Counted from the first letter of the stretch, positions 22,351 to 34,900 are shown. The stretch is 64,000 nt of DNA from Pholis gunnellus (GCA_910591455.2 OU342809.1:18207427-18271426), one strand, 5' to 3'. Notes: a model not told the origin generated them from the sequence alone. Numbers and translations: made by a program.

Positions 22351-23157
22351 CTAATCGCACTCCTTAAATGCGCCATCCACCTTGTAGCCCTTGTCCACGA
22401 ACTCCTCACAAAACATGTCATAATCGCTCTGATAATGGAATTCAAAGACGAAGACACTTTGTGGTGAGTCTTCGTCTTCATCCATATTTTCACGTTCGTC
22501 TAGCGCTTTCAGCTGGTTTTGTTTGTCCATATTTGTAACTTCTGGCAAAGTGACTGTTCCCTTGAACACCTTGGTCTGGCACCACTTGGCTGCCAACAAA
22601 GTGTGTTCGAGACGTCTTAATTTGCCATTGTTCTGCATTTGAAGAAAAGGAGCATTATAAAAAACACCATTAATTTGAAGTATATTTAATTGAAGTCACT
22701 TTGACTATAAAATATGAAACAATAACTAAATAGCACATTTAATTTCAACAAGAAAGAAGTGATACATCGTAATGCTACATCAGCACAGTAATACTTTTTC
22801 CAAACGTCTAAAAGTGATGTGCACATTTTGCTTGTGTACCAGACTGGAGGTCCTTGAGCACCATGTATGTTGTGTCAAACCAAACAAACGTTGGATCGGG
22901 TCGGTGTTATAGGAGACAATAACCAAACTTTTTTGTAATGGTGGCGGGGGATCATAAGCAGGATTTCACTGGAGTGTGAATAATGTAGTGGAACCCCAAT
23001 TTGGAATTCACCATCCAATTCGGGTGGAAAATGATAAACCCTTTTGTTTAACTGTGTAATGATGTGTTCAGACATGCTATATCAGACTTGCACAATAATT
23101 ACCTGTTGGTCTGTCGGGTCTTGGGCTGCAATGCTGCTGGTTTTTTGATCTGCTCCA
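22351..23157 (-). CDS. Partial spliced gene of unknown family inside the foldback element
   Basis: I do not recognise this gene. The last exon, 22351-22632, has a good acceptor (TTTTCTTCAAATGCAG) and encodes 93 residues and a stop. An upstream exon, 23103-23157, has an acceptor (TTTCTGTTAATTTCAAG) and a donor (GTAATT), and joins in frame to give GADQKTSSIAAQDPTDQQ followed by NNGKLRRLEHTLLAAKW. The C-terminus is acidic (ENMDEDEDS) and ends in an aromatic-rich block (VFVFEFHYQSDYDMF). Further 5' exons are expected but not found. It could be the C-terminal part of an element-encoded protein or a captured host gene. The splice signals and clean frame argue that it is more than a chance ORF. Confidence 0.45.
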
Positions 23158-24564
23158 CTTGAAATTAACAGAAAGAGAATAAATTGTGACATTACTTTCA
23201 GGATTTACTTTTCTCTAAAAGATGAAAAGTTCACACTTTACAGAGAATGCTGGATTCTTAAGGCAAACTGAGCATAGGCATACAGTTAGCCATAGAAACA
23301 CAGTTCTTCATTTATTTATCATTAACCTTGAAAATGTTTTGATTTATATCAATTGCATTGTCCCGAGATGACTTTGCCCTTCATCACGCAACTTGTTTGT
23401 GTCTTTGCTGTGTCTGTATTTTGTTCATTGTTGTCATTCAAATCCATAACATCTTCATTTAACACACACCACTTCCATAGCACCTCTATTTAAACAACTG
23501 CACCAGGAGAGTATCGCAGTACTGTGAGTTCAAACATTTCCTTAAACCTTACTTTATTCACACAAACATTCATTAATTTCACACTCATCAAATAACCACA
23601 CCACAAATAGTCTGTCTCTAAATGTAGCCTGCAGTAGCCTCCTTAATTGAAACAACTGTTGACATTGCTTATTATTATTTGCTTTTATTGTTACTGACAA
23701 TCCAATTCTATTTCCTTTTGTAAGACTTTACATTTTTTTCATTTAGCCCCAATTTTTTGTCTTAACTTGAAAATAAAAAGCATCATTTTGACCCTATACT
23801 AGGACTGTGTCTCTGAGTGAATTCACCCGCTCTCCTCACATCGCCTGGTCACATCTATACTTCAACAGGCATAAATTAAAAAGAGATATATAAATATATA
23901 TTTAAATATATTTCTAGCCACATATACAGAAGGCCACATTGTTATTTTCGTTATGTTATTGGCATCACACTACTACTATACAGCTATATTAACAAGCTAA
24001 ATGCACGTTAGAAGGGTGCTCTTTCAGCAACACTTAAGCCATCTGAGACTACAAAATGGACCGATTGCTTGCAGCGTGATTGAGTTCCGAGAAAGAAAAG
24101 AAAATTACGTTCAATATAGTATTACAAAATATTAAAAACGTGGCAGGAAATTGCTAATATTGTAAATGTATAACACGTTAATCTCATCACTGCACTCTAT
24201 AGGTAAACAGCCTTCAGTGGACCTTGCCTCAGTTAGCACCTAGTCATAGCACCACTTGTGCTTCCCATTTTGACCTTCATTACTATATCATCACTGCACC
24301 ATCATCATCAACCTCTAACCTGTTCTGTTGTAACTCTGCTGTCAGCGTCTTAGCACCTCTCACAAAATCACATCATTATGTAGGCAATTTGGTCTAAAGA
24401 ATGATTTAGCACAGTGCTTGTGTGTGAACACTGTTGTAGGAGTTGACTATATGACCTATTATTTAAGACTCAAACATATAAAAATGAAATTCATGTTCAT
24501 TATCTTCTTTAAAATAAAACTTAGTCAAATGAACACACTATATTCAAACGTAATGGCGTGACAG
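23158..24564. other. AT-rich centre of the foldback element
   Basis: About 1.4 kb without a supported exon. It may hold introns or 5' exons of the gene ending at 22351, but I could not place any. Confidence 0.4.
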
Positions 24565-24569
24565 ATATA

Positions 24570-24625
<56 letters not shown>

Positions 24626-24637
24626 TATATATATATA
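24565..24637. repeat. (TA)n microsatellite
   Basis: An uninterrupted run of TA dinucleotides, flanked by mirrored ATATACTATATA and TATAGTATAT, so the whole block is palindromic and could extrude a cruciform. Confidence 0.95.
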
Positions 24638-24935
24638 CTTCCCTTTCTATCCCCAAAATGTAAAAAAACACAACTCCATCCCATCTGCAACATAAACACC
24701 AGACAAGACATTTGTCAATTGAACCAATAATCCTACACTTACCAACAGCACATATAAGAAGAACTAAGAAGCCATTACTAGAATGAGGTGAATTATATAG
24801 CTTGATTATTCATACCACTGTTAATACTGTTGTCTCTTGTGTAACAATACCGCTAACTGTTCATTCCACATTATATATATATATTTGACCAATTAACAAG
24901 TAGATGGTGAGGCAAGAGACAATTAAAAAAACACA

Positions 24936-25200
24936 TCAGTGCTGACAAAGTTTTCTTATAATATCAATCAGACATTTGAGTCCATCTCTAAAAGGTTGTG
25001 GCAGATTATTGACAGCATTGTCCAGCCAGCAGTACACCGCATCTGGGCACTGCAGAGCAAATTCTCTCTCTGCAGCTTCCTGGTCCTTTTCACTGTGAAA
25101 GGGGTTGCTGCCAAAGTGTGACACTTGGGTCAGTTAGCCCACCTCTTCCTCATACCAGTCTGCAGCCACTGATGCATCCGGCAAAAGGTCTGTGGACAGC
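24936..25200 (-). pseudogene. ORF remnant of unknown family in the foldback element
   Basis: One minus-strand frame reads KLSTDLLPDASVAADWYEEE, a stop codon, then SHFGSNPFHSEKDQEAAERE, and on to CPDAVYCWLDNAV and DGLKCLIDIIRKL before the final stop at 24936. The amino-acid composition is protein-like on both sides of the internal stop, which suggests a decayed coding region rather than chance. The family is not recognised. It may belong to the same gene as 22351-23157. Confidence 0.4.
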
Positions 25201-25485
25201 TTTTTTGGGCATCCCTCTCTGGCAAGTAACTAGGGATCCCCTATAATGACAATTGGACGTTTAACAATAGTTTTCTCTTTGAAATATAATTATTCTAATT
25301 CTGTAGGCCCTTTGTGCTTTCGAGAAGCTGACCTAAAACCTGGATTCAAGGTGGAACTAAAATGACCACAATCAGTGATACATTTTCAAAATAGTAACAC
25401 TTCTGACGGTCTCCATCCGCCTACAGCTCCAGAGATTAATCTAAGGGGTCACAAGACAGTTAACATGGTAGCAATGAAGAAAGGA

Positions 25486-27382
25486 GAACAACTTAATCTT
25501 GTTTTTGCTCTTGTCTTGTGAGATTAGGAATTTTTCGAATATTCTAGAATCAAACTTTCTATATCTCGATGGCAATGAAACTGAAGTACTTTAATTTGGA
25601 CCACAGTATTTGACCAACATTATATCTTCTCATCTTGGCGTTTTAACTTCTTCTGTTTCACTCGTCAATTCAGGATTTAAGTGTGACAATTAAATCAATG
25701 AAGTAGGTAAATTAGGCGAAGTGTTTGAAAAGAATGAACCAAACGTCTCTTTATTTTCCAATTGTCATTATGTATTGCTTCATGAACACATGCTCACTTT
25801 TCTATTATATACAAATAACAAGTAAACACATGATGTATACAACCAGGTTGCAAATTAACCATCAACATCAAATATCAGATGAAATAATCAGCATTAAATC
25901 CATCTGTATCAATAACCTAGACAATTAACAAAGACACAAGTAAATATGACAAATCTATGGTTGAAATACACGTATACTGCCATCTAGTGGTAGAAATGGT
26001 AAACACTCTTATTCAGGCTATTACAGGCTATGCTCTGCGTTCACTCAAGCAGCAAAGCAATACGGTGGAAGAATAAATAGCAACAGCTCTGCACACACAA
26101 AAATGACCTTGATTAAACTATATTAAAAACTGTATTGCATCAAACAATCCACAGATTAATCGAAAACTTCATTCTTGCTGTGTACATGGATAAATTAATA
26201 TGAAATCGCATGTAGTCAACTATTGTTGCTAACACACTCCCATCAGCCCACATTTATTCATTTATATTTATTTATTTTTCTCCTAATGTTACCCTGGTAT
26301 GTGCTTGCATCATAGACGAACCATTTTCTTGTATATGGTCATTCTATTACCTTTTTTGACATATTCTTACTTCCGAACTACCTGTCTGACTTTGCGTCGC
26401 TCTTGAAAAGAAAAACAAATAAACCATAAAACAGACTATCAAAACATACACGGACCAGGGGGGGCACACCCCTCTGCCCTCCGACACCCTCTGACAGCTC
26501 GCGGCACTCTCTGGCACCCTCCGGCACCCTCCGGCACTCTCTGGCACTCTCTGGCACCCTCCGGCACCCTCCGGCACTCTCCGGCACTCTCTGGCACTCT
26601 CCGGCACTCTCCGGCACTCTCTGGCACTCTCTGGCACCCTCCGGCACCCTCCGGCACTCTCCGGCACTCTCTGGCACTCTCCGGCACTCTCTGGCACCCT
26701 CTGACTGCTCGCGGCAATCTCTGGCACCCTCCGGCACCCTCCGGCACTCTCCGGCACTCTCTGGCACTCTCTGGCACCCTCCGACACCCCTCTGACTGCT
26801 GGCGGAACTCTTGTGACAACTATTGTCACTGGCAGCTTGTTTTCAGACATTTCAGATATTTTCAGACATGTATTTTTGGATTGGAGATTTTATGGGTTTT
26901 CATTTAAAAACGTTTTTATATATATACTTTTAAATGATAATAAAACGGATGATTTGGTTTCATTATTTTTGCCGATTGTTGTAAATGACTATAAAAGTAA
27001 TAATTTGGAAGGAGTGTATTATGTTTCCTTTTGTTGCAAAACCAGCAAAATCATACTTAAATAAAATGAATAAGAAACAAAAAAGTACAACATGGTTACT
27101 CACAGGATGTATACAGAGAACGGATGGCTCCGGTGACTCAACTAAAATCATAAAACTGATTTATGGCAGCTGACCTGTCGTAACAACAATGTGTGTTCTC
27201 TAGAAATGTGGCTCCGCCCACTCAGCTCGGCAGCTGCCGAACAGTGCCGCTCAGGTGCCGAACAGTGCCACTCAGGTGCCGAACAGTGCCGCTCAGTGCC
27301 GCTCGACTGCCACAGTTGTGGCACCTGACTGACACAGTTCCGACACCTGCCTCTGGGTTCCAGTGCCGCAAAAAGGATCTCG
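25486..27382 (-). repeat. Right arm of the foldback element
   Basis: Inverted copy of 19744-21650. A 10-bp array of the same GTGCC unit (read on the minus strand) lies at about 26476-26798 and the 21-bp near-terminal array at about 27225-27305. The array differs from the left one in number and order of units, as expected for unequal exchange or slippage. Confidence 0.88.
26476..26798 (-). repeat. 10-bp GTGCC array in the right arm
   Basis: Mirror of the 20340-20672 array, with units GTGCC[GA]GAG[AG] on the minus strand. Only one TTGCCGCGAGCAGTCAGAGG-type spacer is left here, against three in the left arm. Confidence 0.9.
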
Positions 27383-27568
27383 CTGTCTCTCGAAAAAAGG
27401 TTGAGAACCACTGAGCTAGACTGACAGTATCATGATTTGTATATCTAGACCTGATCAGATCTGATGTGCTGTATTGTACTTGGGACAAATAGGTCACCCT
27501 GGTTTCATAACTATAACGACTAATGCTTAGGCATACAATATATTAATCAGTATACATTAAATCCGCCT

Positions 27569-28159
27569 TGCCCACAAAGATATCAAGATTCCTGACTTCA
27601 CAGACTACCGTTGCCCGAGGTTACGGACCCCAACAAGTCCTCCCAGGAGAGCAGCGAGGCGAAAAGGTCCTTCTTTTACCTCGTCACTGGAGCGACCACT
27701 GTGGTTGGTGTGTATGCTGCCAAGACAGTGGTCACCCAGTTTGTCTCCTCAATGAGCGCATCAGCAGATGTCCTGGCCTTATCCAAGATTGAGATCAAGC
27801 TCGCTGACATCCCTGAAGGCAAAAACATGACCTTCAAGTGGAGAGGAAAGCCCCTGTTTGTCCGTCACCGCACAGAGAAGGAAATCACAACAGAGGAGGG
27901 TGTGAATCTGGCGGAGCTTCGTGACCCCCAGCATGACAAGGATAGAGTGATTAACCCCCGCTGGGTCATCGTTCTCGGTGTGTGCACTGATCTGGGTTGT
28001 GTGCCCATCGCCAACGCCGGAGACTTCGGAGGCTACTACTGTCCGTGCCATGGCTCCCACTACGATGCTTCAGGAAGGATAAGAAAGGGACCTGCTCCTC
28101 TAAACCTGGAGGTTCCCTTCTATGAGTTCCCTGAGGAGGACGTAGTCATAGTGGGATAA
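27569..28159 (+). pseudogene. uqcrfs1 exon-2 copy B, inactivated
   Basis: Highly similar to the real exon 2 (10766-11376) but broken in four ways. The splice acceptor and the first about 20 bases are deleted (TTAAATCC runs straight into GCCTTGCCCAC). One base is lost near 27612, shifting the frame. The Rieske motif is CTDLGC instead of CTHLGC, losing an iron-ligand histidine. There is no exon 1. Upstream it keeps intron sequence from AGCTAGAC onward but has no BEL/Pao element. Confidence 0.93.
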
Positions 28160-29298
28160 ACACTGGAGCTCTGTCTCAGCTCCTCCCTGAAATATGTATT
28201 TTTTAGATGGCTCCGTGTGAGAGTGACATCAAATGTGTCTATTTACTAATAAAAACATATTTCCAACTCTATGATTGAACTATTGTCTTTTCCCTCGTAA
28301 AAAAGTGAGTTGTTTTTCTTTGATTGTTCTGCATCACTTAGCTTGATGTCTTTTGATTCACAACATTTTTATTTTTTGTTTTAATCTCTATAGATTCCTT
28401 TCATTCCGCACTATTTTTGGCATTTAGTATTTTCCAAACAGCATTATGCAACACAAAATGTTTTGTGAAAGAGTGCTTCACAGAAAATGGAAGCAAAGGA
28501 ATGAGGGACGGTTGTGATCAGATTCAACGTCAATCCTGATATATTGTGTTGGAGCTGTGTGATAAAGTCAAAGGTGGGGCCTGTTTCATGGTTACCTAAA
28601 GTTGAGCTGGTAAAAGTGCTCATACACATGAACAAGAGGCCTGGGGAGCACAATGATTGTATGATCAAGAAAAGCCACCGGCAATCTAAAAAAGTATCGA
28701 CAAGTTGTAAACAGATTCAGGAATGCGTCAGCCTGTTAAACTGGAAGGAACTATAGATCGAGAGAAGGATGTTGGTGGTTTGTGACTCCAAAGAATGTGT
28801 AGATTGCTTTTTCTAAAGGGCCCTTTTTTCCTTTTTATAAGTTTGTGTCAGACAAGATGACAATTTGATACCAGTAATGGCAGCAGCAAAGAGTGCGAAC
28901 TGCCAAGTAATATAAAGAACTATTGAGTCACACTCCAGTCACAGATGGATTTAATCCTGATGAACAAAGTGTGCTCTGTAAAACTGTATGAACCAGTGAA
29001 ATACACAAACCTTTGTTTTTATTGATGAAATCATTTAAATACAATATACTGTACACAGATGCAGGTAAAACCATCGTCTTAAACTTATATTACCATGAAA
29101 TCAATCATCAAATCAATCATCAATATAATCATCAAAACTATTTCAAACTGTACAGTTGGCGCTCATTCAGTGCATAACTTTTTGTATTGAAATATTGAAA
29201 TCAGTTTAGTTGAACCGCGGTTAATCATGTATAACTTCAGAGGTGACTCGTGCTGAAAGCTTTTATCACAAACGGAAACTTTACTGAAACCAGAACAG
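28160..29298. other. Duplicated spacer between exon-2 copy B and ZNF-B
   Basis: Equivalent of 11377-12499 with small indels (for example a loss near 28525). No coding gene is supported. Confidence 0.7.
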
Positions 29299-32200
29299 CT
29301 AAAGGGGATCGTTTCCTGTGTGGGTTTTCATGTGTACCTTCAGACGTGTATTGCGCACAAATCTTTTACCGCAAACTGAGCAGCTGAAAGGTTTTTCTCC
29401 TGTGTGGATTCTCATGTGTTTCTGCAAATTTGAAGAACAGTTAAATGATTTCTTGCAAACTGAGCAGCTGAAAGGTTTTTCTCCTGTGTGGATTCTCATG
29501 TGCATCTGTAAATGTGAACGATTGTTAAAAGATTTCTTGCAAACTGAGCAGCTGAAGGGTTTTACTCCTGTGTGGATTCTCATGTGTCTCCGTAGTGTTG
29601 AAGGATGGTTAAAAGATTTCTTGCAAACTGAGCAGCTGAAAGGTTTTTCTCCTGTGTGGATTCTCATGTGCATCTGTAAATGTGAACGATTGTTAAAAGA
29701 TTTCTTGCAAACTGAGCAGCTGAAAGGTTTTTCTCCTGTGTGGATTCTCATGTGTCTCTGTAGTGTTGAATGCTGGTTAAAAGATTTCTTGCAAACTGAG
29801 CAGCTGAAGGGTTTTACTCCTGTGTGGATTCTCATGTGTCTCTGTAGTGTTGAATGCTGGTTAAAAGATTTCTTGCAAACTGAGCAGCTGAAAGATTTCT
29901 CTCCTGTGTGGATTCTCATGTGTCTCTGTAGTGTTGAAGGATGGTGAAATGATTTCTCACACTCAGAGCAGCTAAAATGTTTCTCACCAGCGCTACATCT
30001 TGAATCACTGACAAGGACTTCATCAGGTTTCAAATAGTTTAAACCCGACTTAGGTTCTCTGGTCTCCTTACAATCACCACTGTCATCAGTGTCAGAAGAG
30101 TCTCCAGTCTTCTCATCAGTATCTGGTTCTGGATGTCTATCTGGATCCAAGTTCCTGTCTGGTTCTGATCCTCCACAGTCCTTTCCATCAGCTTCTGTTT
30201 CCATCTGTTCAGTTTGTCTTTGATGAAGCTGTGAGGACTGAGCTTCCTCTTCTTCATCGTCACTCTTCACAGGAGTGAATGAGAACTTGACATCAGCCTC
30301 CTCCAGACCTTGAAGCTGCTCTCCTTCCTGACTGGTGCAGAGTTCCTCCTGTTCCTCTTTAATGTGTGAGGGCTCTGGGTCCTCCTGGTCCAGACTGGAG
30401 CTCCACTCCTGCTGCTCAGAGGGAACCTCTTCTTTAACCACCAACAGCTGCTGGACATCTGCAGGGAAACAGTAAACACACACAGAGACGTTACAAAGAC
30501 ATTGTAGTATTGAGCAAATAGTCTCCTGGACATACACTTCCTGAGTATCAATAGAACCAGATAATACAATCATTTAATCAACTTATGTGACTATGAACAT
30601 ATGAACCATTTTAAGCTGCCAAATCAATGTGGTGTTATCAAAGAGAACAAACTTGTAGTCTTGCTACCTAGCCCTATTTTTAGGCCTCTGCTCGAAAATT
30701 GCACACCCATACATAAAGGAGTGCATCTCTCTAACTACAAGGTATATTTGAATAATTGTAATGGCATTACAACACTAACACTTGTGAGATTTGTTAAGAT
30801 GTGTACATATCAGTGTATATGTTACTGGTAAATGCTGAATGAAGATAACACAGCTCAAATTGAAAATGTTCAGGGTCGCCTGAAAAAGTCATAAGTCACA
30901 AATCATAGCACAACATGTCAGTAGTCTCTACAAACAAATTTGTCTTTGATAAAGTGAAGCACAACAAGGTAATAGAGGCTTTTGTACAGAGAGGTCAGCC
31001 GAGGTCAAGCCGAATTCTCATTTTAGAACCAGCTGCTTATTTTATATACTATATATTTCACTTGTTTTGATCACTAATAGTGTTCAATCTATCCAAAACA
31101 GCAGTTTGGCATCATTTTGAGAGCCTGGGCCCTATATAAACCTGTAAAACATGGCTCACCCTCTGAATTCCAGTTTTACAGACTACAATTGAACCTCACA
31201 CAGCCTATGATTGGCGGATTTTCGCCTATGACACCTCTTTGAATGCGGAAGTGTGTCAAGAAGGTAGTGGGTCGATCTTTGAGTTGATTGACAGAATTTG
31301 TAGCCACTAAAAATCCAAAACCATAGCGTAAAACCCATTCACCGAAAATGAAAACGACTACCCCTTCATCATAAATGCATGTAGAACCTCAGTCTTTTCA
31401 CATAAGGGCAGACAGAAACCGGCAGCACATGGCTGAAAGGATTAATCTGGGATTTTTGGCGATTTTCTTCCCAAAAACCATCTCAAGGTGCGAAGCGTTT
31501 ACAATTTTCTGCTGTTTGGCTGTGTGTTGTTCTGTGGCTTATGGAGTGTAACTTTTTAATGGTTTCAAGGAGATACATTTGGAAACTATGGTTGGATTCG
31601 GTGTGGAATGCTCATGCTCTGTGATATGCGGATTGTCCATGAAAGTGCCGTAGCTTTTGGTTGGTATCGTAACGGAGTACGCGGTGTCCTGGCGAAAAAT
31701 ATGTGAAATTGTGGTACCACTTGTACTTTATTGTATTACTTCGTGTATAACTGTGTTTCCAGTGAGTAAAATAGCTTCCATGGTCCATTTGCCCAGAATG
31801 TCTTCGTTACGTACGTTTTTTGATACATCATAAAATATCATTTTATTCGTTCTCAGAAGTGATTAGTACTACATGTGTGTACTCTGTCGCCCCCCCGAAC
31901 ACCCTTTGAAGGGTGCTCTCGGTAGCAAGAGGATAAGTTGAAATATTTCCTGTCATCTAGAAGCTGAGAGAACAAATTGGCATACCTGCAAACGAAGATT
32001 AAGTGATAAGACATTTACTTTAAGCAAAAAACTAATTTATTAATCAGTTATTAATCAGTTTTTCAGCTGGCTAGTGAGCTTTTTTTTTTTCATCAATATT
32101 ATTAATATCAACCATTATTTAGACAAAATCCATTGAGACCTAGGTCTCATTTTCAAAGGTTTTAGTCAAATAAAAACAAAGTTAGCAAGAGTAGTGAGAA

Positions 32201-33590
32201 CCATCGCCTATACAAAATAAAGTGATTAGTTTTCATTGAACCCTGTTACCGTATGGCTTCATATTAACTTCTACTGTTACTGTAAAGCTGTTAGAATTGT
32301 GGCCTATCTTCTATTTGCAATTAATATGCATTCAATCCAGTTCAATTATTTAAATTAAAATGATAATCTACTCTGAATAAGGTAGCTTATCAAGAGTAAA
32401 ATATTAGCTGTGATCTATACACACACACCTCTGCATTAGTAACCTGCTGAAATGAAGGTACAGGCTCCTTAACCCTCTGTCTCATTACTTCAGGGCCTTT
32501 GGGTGCAACTGCACGTGGGACTGTTGGGACTGTTAGTCCACTGGCTGTGGTCATTACAGTGAACAGTGTCTGGCAGTGCGATGAGAGGGCATGTGAGCCC
32601 TTGTTGCTGTAGTTCATCTCATTGGAGCAAAGGCTGCATTTAGCATTTACCCTGCCTTATCAATGTATTTAAAATACTGTGACAACGGGAAGCTGTACTG
32701 CTCTCCCTTCACGTCTGTTGAGACCTCCACTCACATCTCAGCCCTGCGTCAAGCTGCGCTACAAAAACAGCCTCCTCTTCCTGAAGCTCTTTGACCTCAT
32801 CATCTTATCAGTATCTGGGCCTCTTGTTTCAAGTTATTATCACCACGAAATCACCTCATTCTACTTTGAGTTAAAAAAAAACAAAAAAAAACAACCTGCA
32901 ACCAGATCCGCCGTTGTTCCGGTTTAATGTTAACGAGTGACCGCGTAGACTGAACCGGAACACGGGGGGCTTCATGTTTCATCACGTTACGTGTTTTCCT
33001 CCTAAAACAGTCGAGAAAGTTCCGCATGCAGTGGACGTTAGCCTTAACCCAGCAAGTCTGAACGGCAACGGAACATAAACGTTAACGGAGGGAAAGACGG
33101 TGTATACATCTTAACGCTGATTGGCCAAGATTCGACACATCAAGGATGTTTTATTGCAAATATCACGACATCACATTTTCTCCTTGACTCCAATCTGATA
33201 AACGCTGGCTGGCCAGTTGCCCCCCCCCCATAAAAACCTTTACGGATCTACACGATTCACGTGGATGATATATTTTGATTCATAACAGCACATTTCGCTG
33301 AAAAGCCACACGTTAGCATGCATGAACTTCAAACTACATTAAATGTGATCAGTCGGAGCATGAACAGTGTTTGAGAGAAGAAATAAAGTGAACCCACGTG
33401 CTCTTTGTATCCGAACTTCAGGGTTGAAAACCGCGTCCAGTAGTTCCCGTTGTCTCTTGTTCTGCTCTTTTGAACGAGAGAGTTCCTCCTCGTACTCTGC
33501 TATCGTTCTTTCAAACAAACCAAATATCTCTTCATCAGCCGCAGTTAGTCGCTGGTTGACTAAAGATCTCAGCATTTCTACTTTAGACAT
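29299..33590 (-). CDS. ZNF-B: C2H2 zinc-finger protein, 8 fingers, two exons
   Basis: Exon 1 is 33398-33590 and exon 2 is 29299-30458; 193 + 1160 nt give 450 aa. The domain order is as in ZNF-A: charged N-terminal module, acidic linker, finger array. Helix residues -1/3/6: HTR, QTR, QTR, NHM, HTR, NHM, CNK, RRV. Fingers 2/3 and 4/6 have the same contacts, and two linkers read TGVKPF instead of TGEKPF, pointing to recent copying of a finger pair inside this array. The last finger (CGKRFVRN) is of a different type and is shared with ZNF-C. A Met two codons upstream (MKMSK) is an alternative start. The intron holds a terminal-inverted-repeat element and a hATb copy. Confidence 0.88.
30656..31937. 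mobile_element. Decayed inverted-repeat DNA element, relative of the piggyBac-like element in block E
   Basis: The ends CTTGCTACC and GGTAGCAAG form short inverted repeats. The interior is clearly related to 54520-55908 (shared CCCTATTTTTAGGCCTCTG-like start, TCACTAATAGTGTTCAATCT, GAGCCTGGGCC). The insertion site differs from that of the block-E copy: blocks C and E read through here as CTTGTACCTGAAGTTGAAAT. The flanking duplication is no longer clear. Confidence 0.6.
31981..33324 (-). mobile_element. hATb copy in the ZNF-B intron
   Basis: Starts CATACCTGCAAAC, then lacks about 100 bp compared with blocks C and E. The BED remnant is at about 32560-32640 on the minus strand (NEMNYSNKGSHALSSHCQTL). 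The right end is near GCATGCATG. Confidence 0.72.
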
Positions 33591-33758
33591 TTTCACTAAA
33601 CTACGGAAACGTTTCCTCCAGACAATCTCCGTTAAAAACTCCGTTTATTCTCATTACACTCTGACTAGCGCTGTGTTGGTCACTTCCGTCCCCGTTGGTC
33701 TGTTTCCAGGTAGCATGCTAAGCTAACTTCGATAGCTTTATAGGCTACCAGGAGATGA

Positions 33759-33763
33759 GTCTT

Positions 33764-33794
<31 letters not shown>

Positions 33795-34900
33795 GAGTTT
33801 AATGGCGGACTACAAACCAACGTTTAAGGGGCCACCTACTGGACTGGAGTGTGTAACATCATGACTTTATGACAGTTATCATTTAAACACAATAATAATG
33901 TTATTTGTAAATGAAATAAACTTCATACAGAAGTTATATTCTGTGTATTGAACCCGCTCCATTCAAAATATTAAATAAAGCCCTTTTAAACTGAACTTGT
34001 TTGTCCCCTGTCTCTAACAGTCCTTTGATGCTCCACTCCCTTCCTGTATCTACCACTCTGCCCTTCAGTCTTTCTCTTTTCACCCTGAACTTCCTCCACT
34101 CTATCAGCACATGTTCATCAGTTTCTTTACAGTTGCATATCTCACATTTATCCCACTCTGTCTTTTTCATGATGTATATAACGTGTCATTGAGTCCTGTA
34201 TGTCCGAACCTTAATCTGCTGAAAGTAACATCTTCTTTTCTGCTTTTACTTCTATCACTTCTCACTCTGACTGACGTCTGAATTTTGTTGTAATTTCTAC
34301 CCTTATTTTCATTATTCCAAATTTCCTGCCAAGATGTAATAATTCTTCGCTGTATTACTGATTTTGCTTCTGACCTCCCAAAACTAATTTCCAAAATATC
34401 ATTTTTGTTTGAAGCTCTTTTCTCAAGTTTATCTGCAACCTCATTTCCCTCTATTCCAACATGACCTTCTACCCAACAGAGATGTACATCTATTCTTAAA
34501 TGTTGTGAGTTCAGTAATGACATATAAACTTCAGTTAAAAGATCCTCTCGTACTGTTTGACCAGATATACTTTGTATTGCAGCTGTAAAATGTGAACATA
34601 TAACTACTTTCATGGTTTGACCTCCTCCACCCACTGAAGACTGATGATTGTCAGTTCGGCTGTGAATGTATATGCCCACTACATGATTATTATCTGAGTG
34701 TTTAGATCCATCTGTAAAGATATTTATATAATTAGAATAGCTTTTATTCAGTAAATCTCCCAACCATTTTACAGGACAGTCGCTGCTGTATTTCGGTTAA
34801 GTCCACCCTGAATTCTAATCCAGTGTGATAGTGGTAGCTTAGTTCTCCTCACATGTAATGGCAGTTCCCTGGGTTCCACCAGCAATGCATTAATGGGTGT
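33759..34900 (-). mobile_element. 5'-truncated LINE with RNase H domain (I/Nimb-like), block B copy
   Basis: On the minus strand one frame gives an RNase H domain: NIFTDGSKHSDNN, then WVEGHVGIEGNEVADKLEK, and a following frame the C-terminal zinc motif CEICNCKETDEHVLIEW. The 3' end runs into a (GAA)n tail, seen as TTC repeats at 33759-33794. RNase H placed after the reverse transcriptase is typical of I-group LINEs. Reverse transcriptase is missing. Compared with the block-E copy, about 215 bp are deleted near 34760. Confidence 0.78.

Larger units (their letters stand above)
19737..27391. mobile_element. 7.66-kb foldback-type DNA transposon with long inverted arms
   Basis: The two outer arms, 19744-21650 and 25486-27382, are inverted copies of each other over about 1.9 kb with small indels. 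The element is bounded by a 10-bp direct repeat GAAAAAAGGT at 19727-19736 and 27392-27401, which splits an older hAT end. Each arm has a short array near the tip and a long array of a 10-bp unit. Long arms, tandem subterminal units and a 9-10 bp duplication are known from Foldback and Mutator-like (MULE) elements; Zisupton-like or another superfamily is possible. The 3.8-kb centre has a probable spliced gene (22351-23157, minus) and an ORF remnant (about 24936-25200, minus). No recognisable transposase was found, so the copy may be non-autonomous. Confidence 0.8.
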
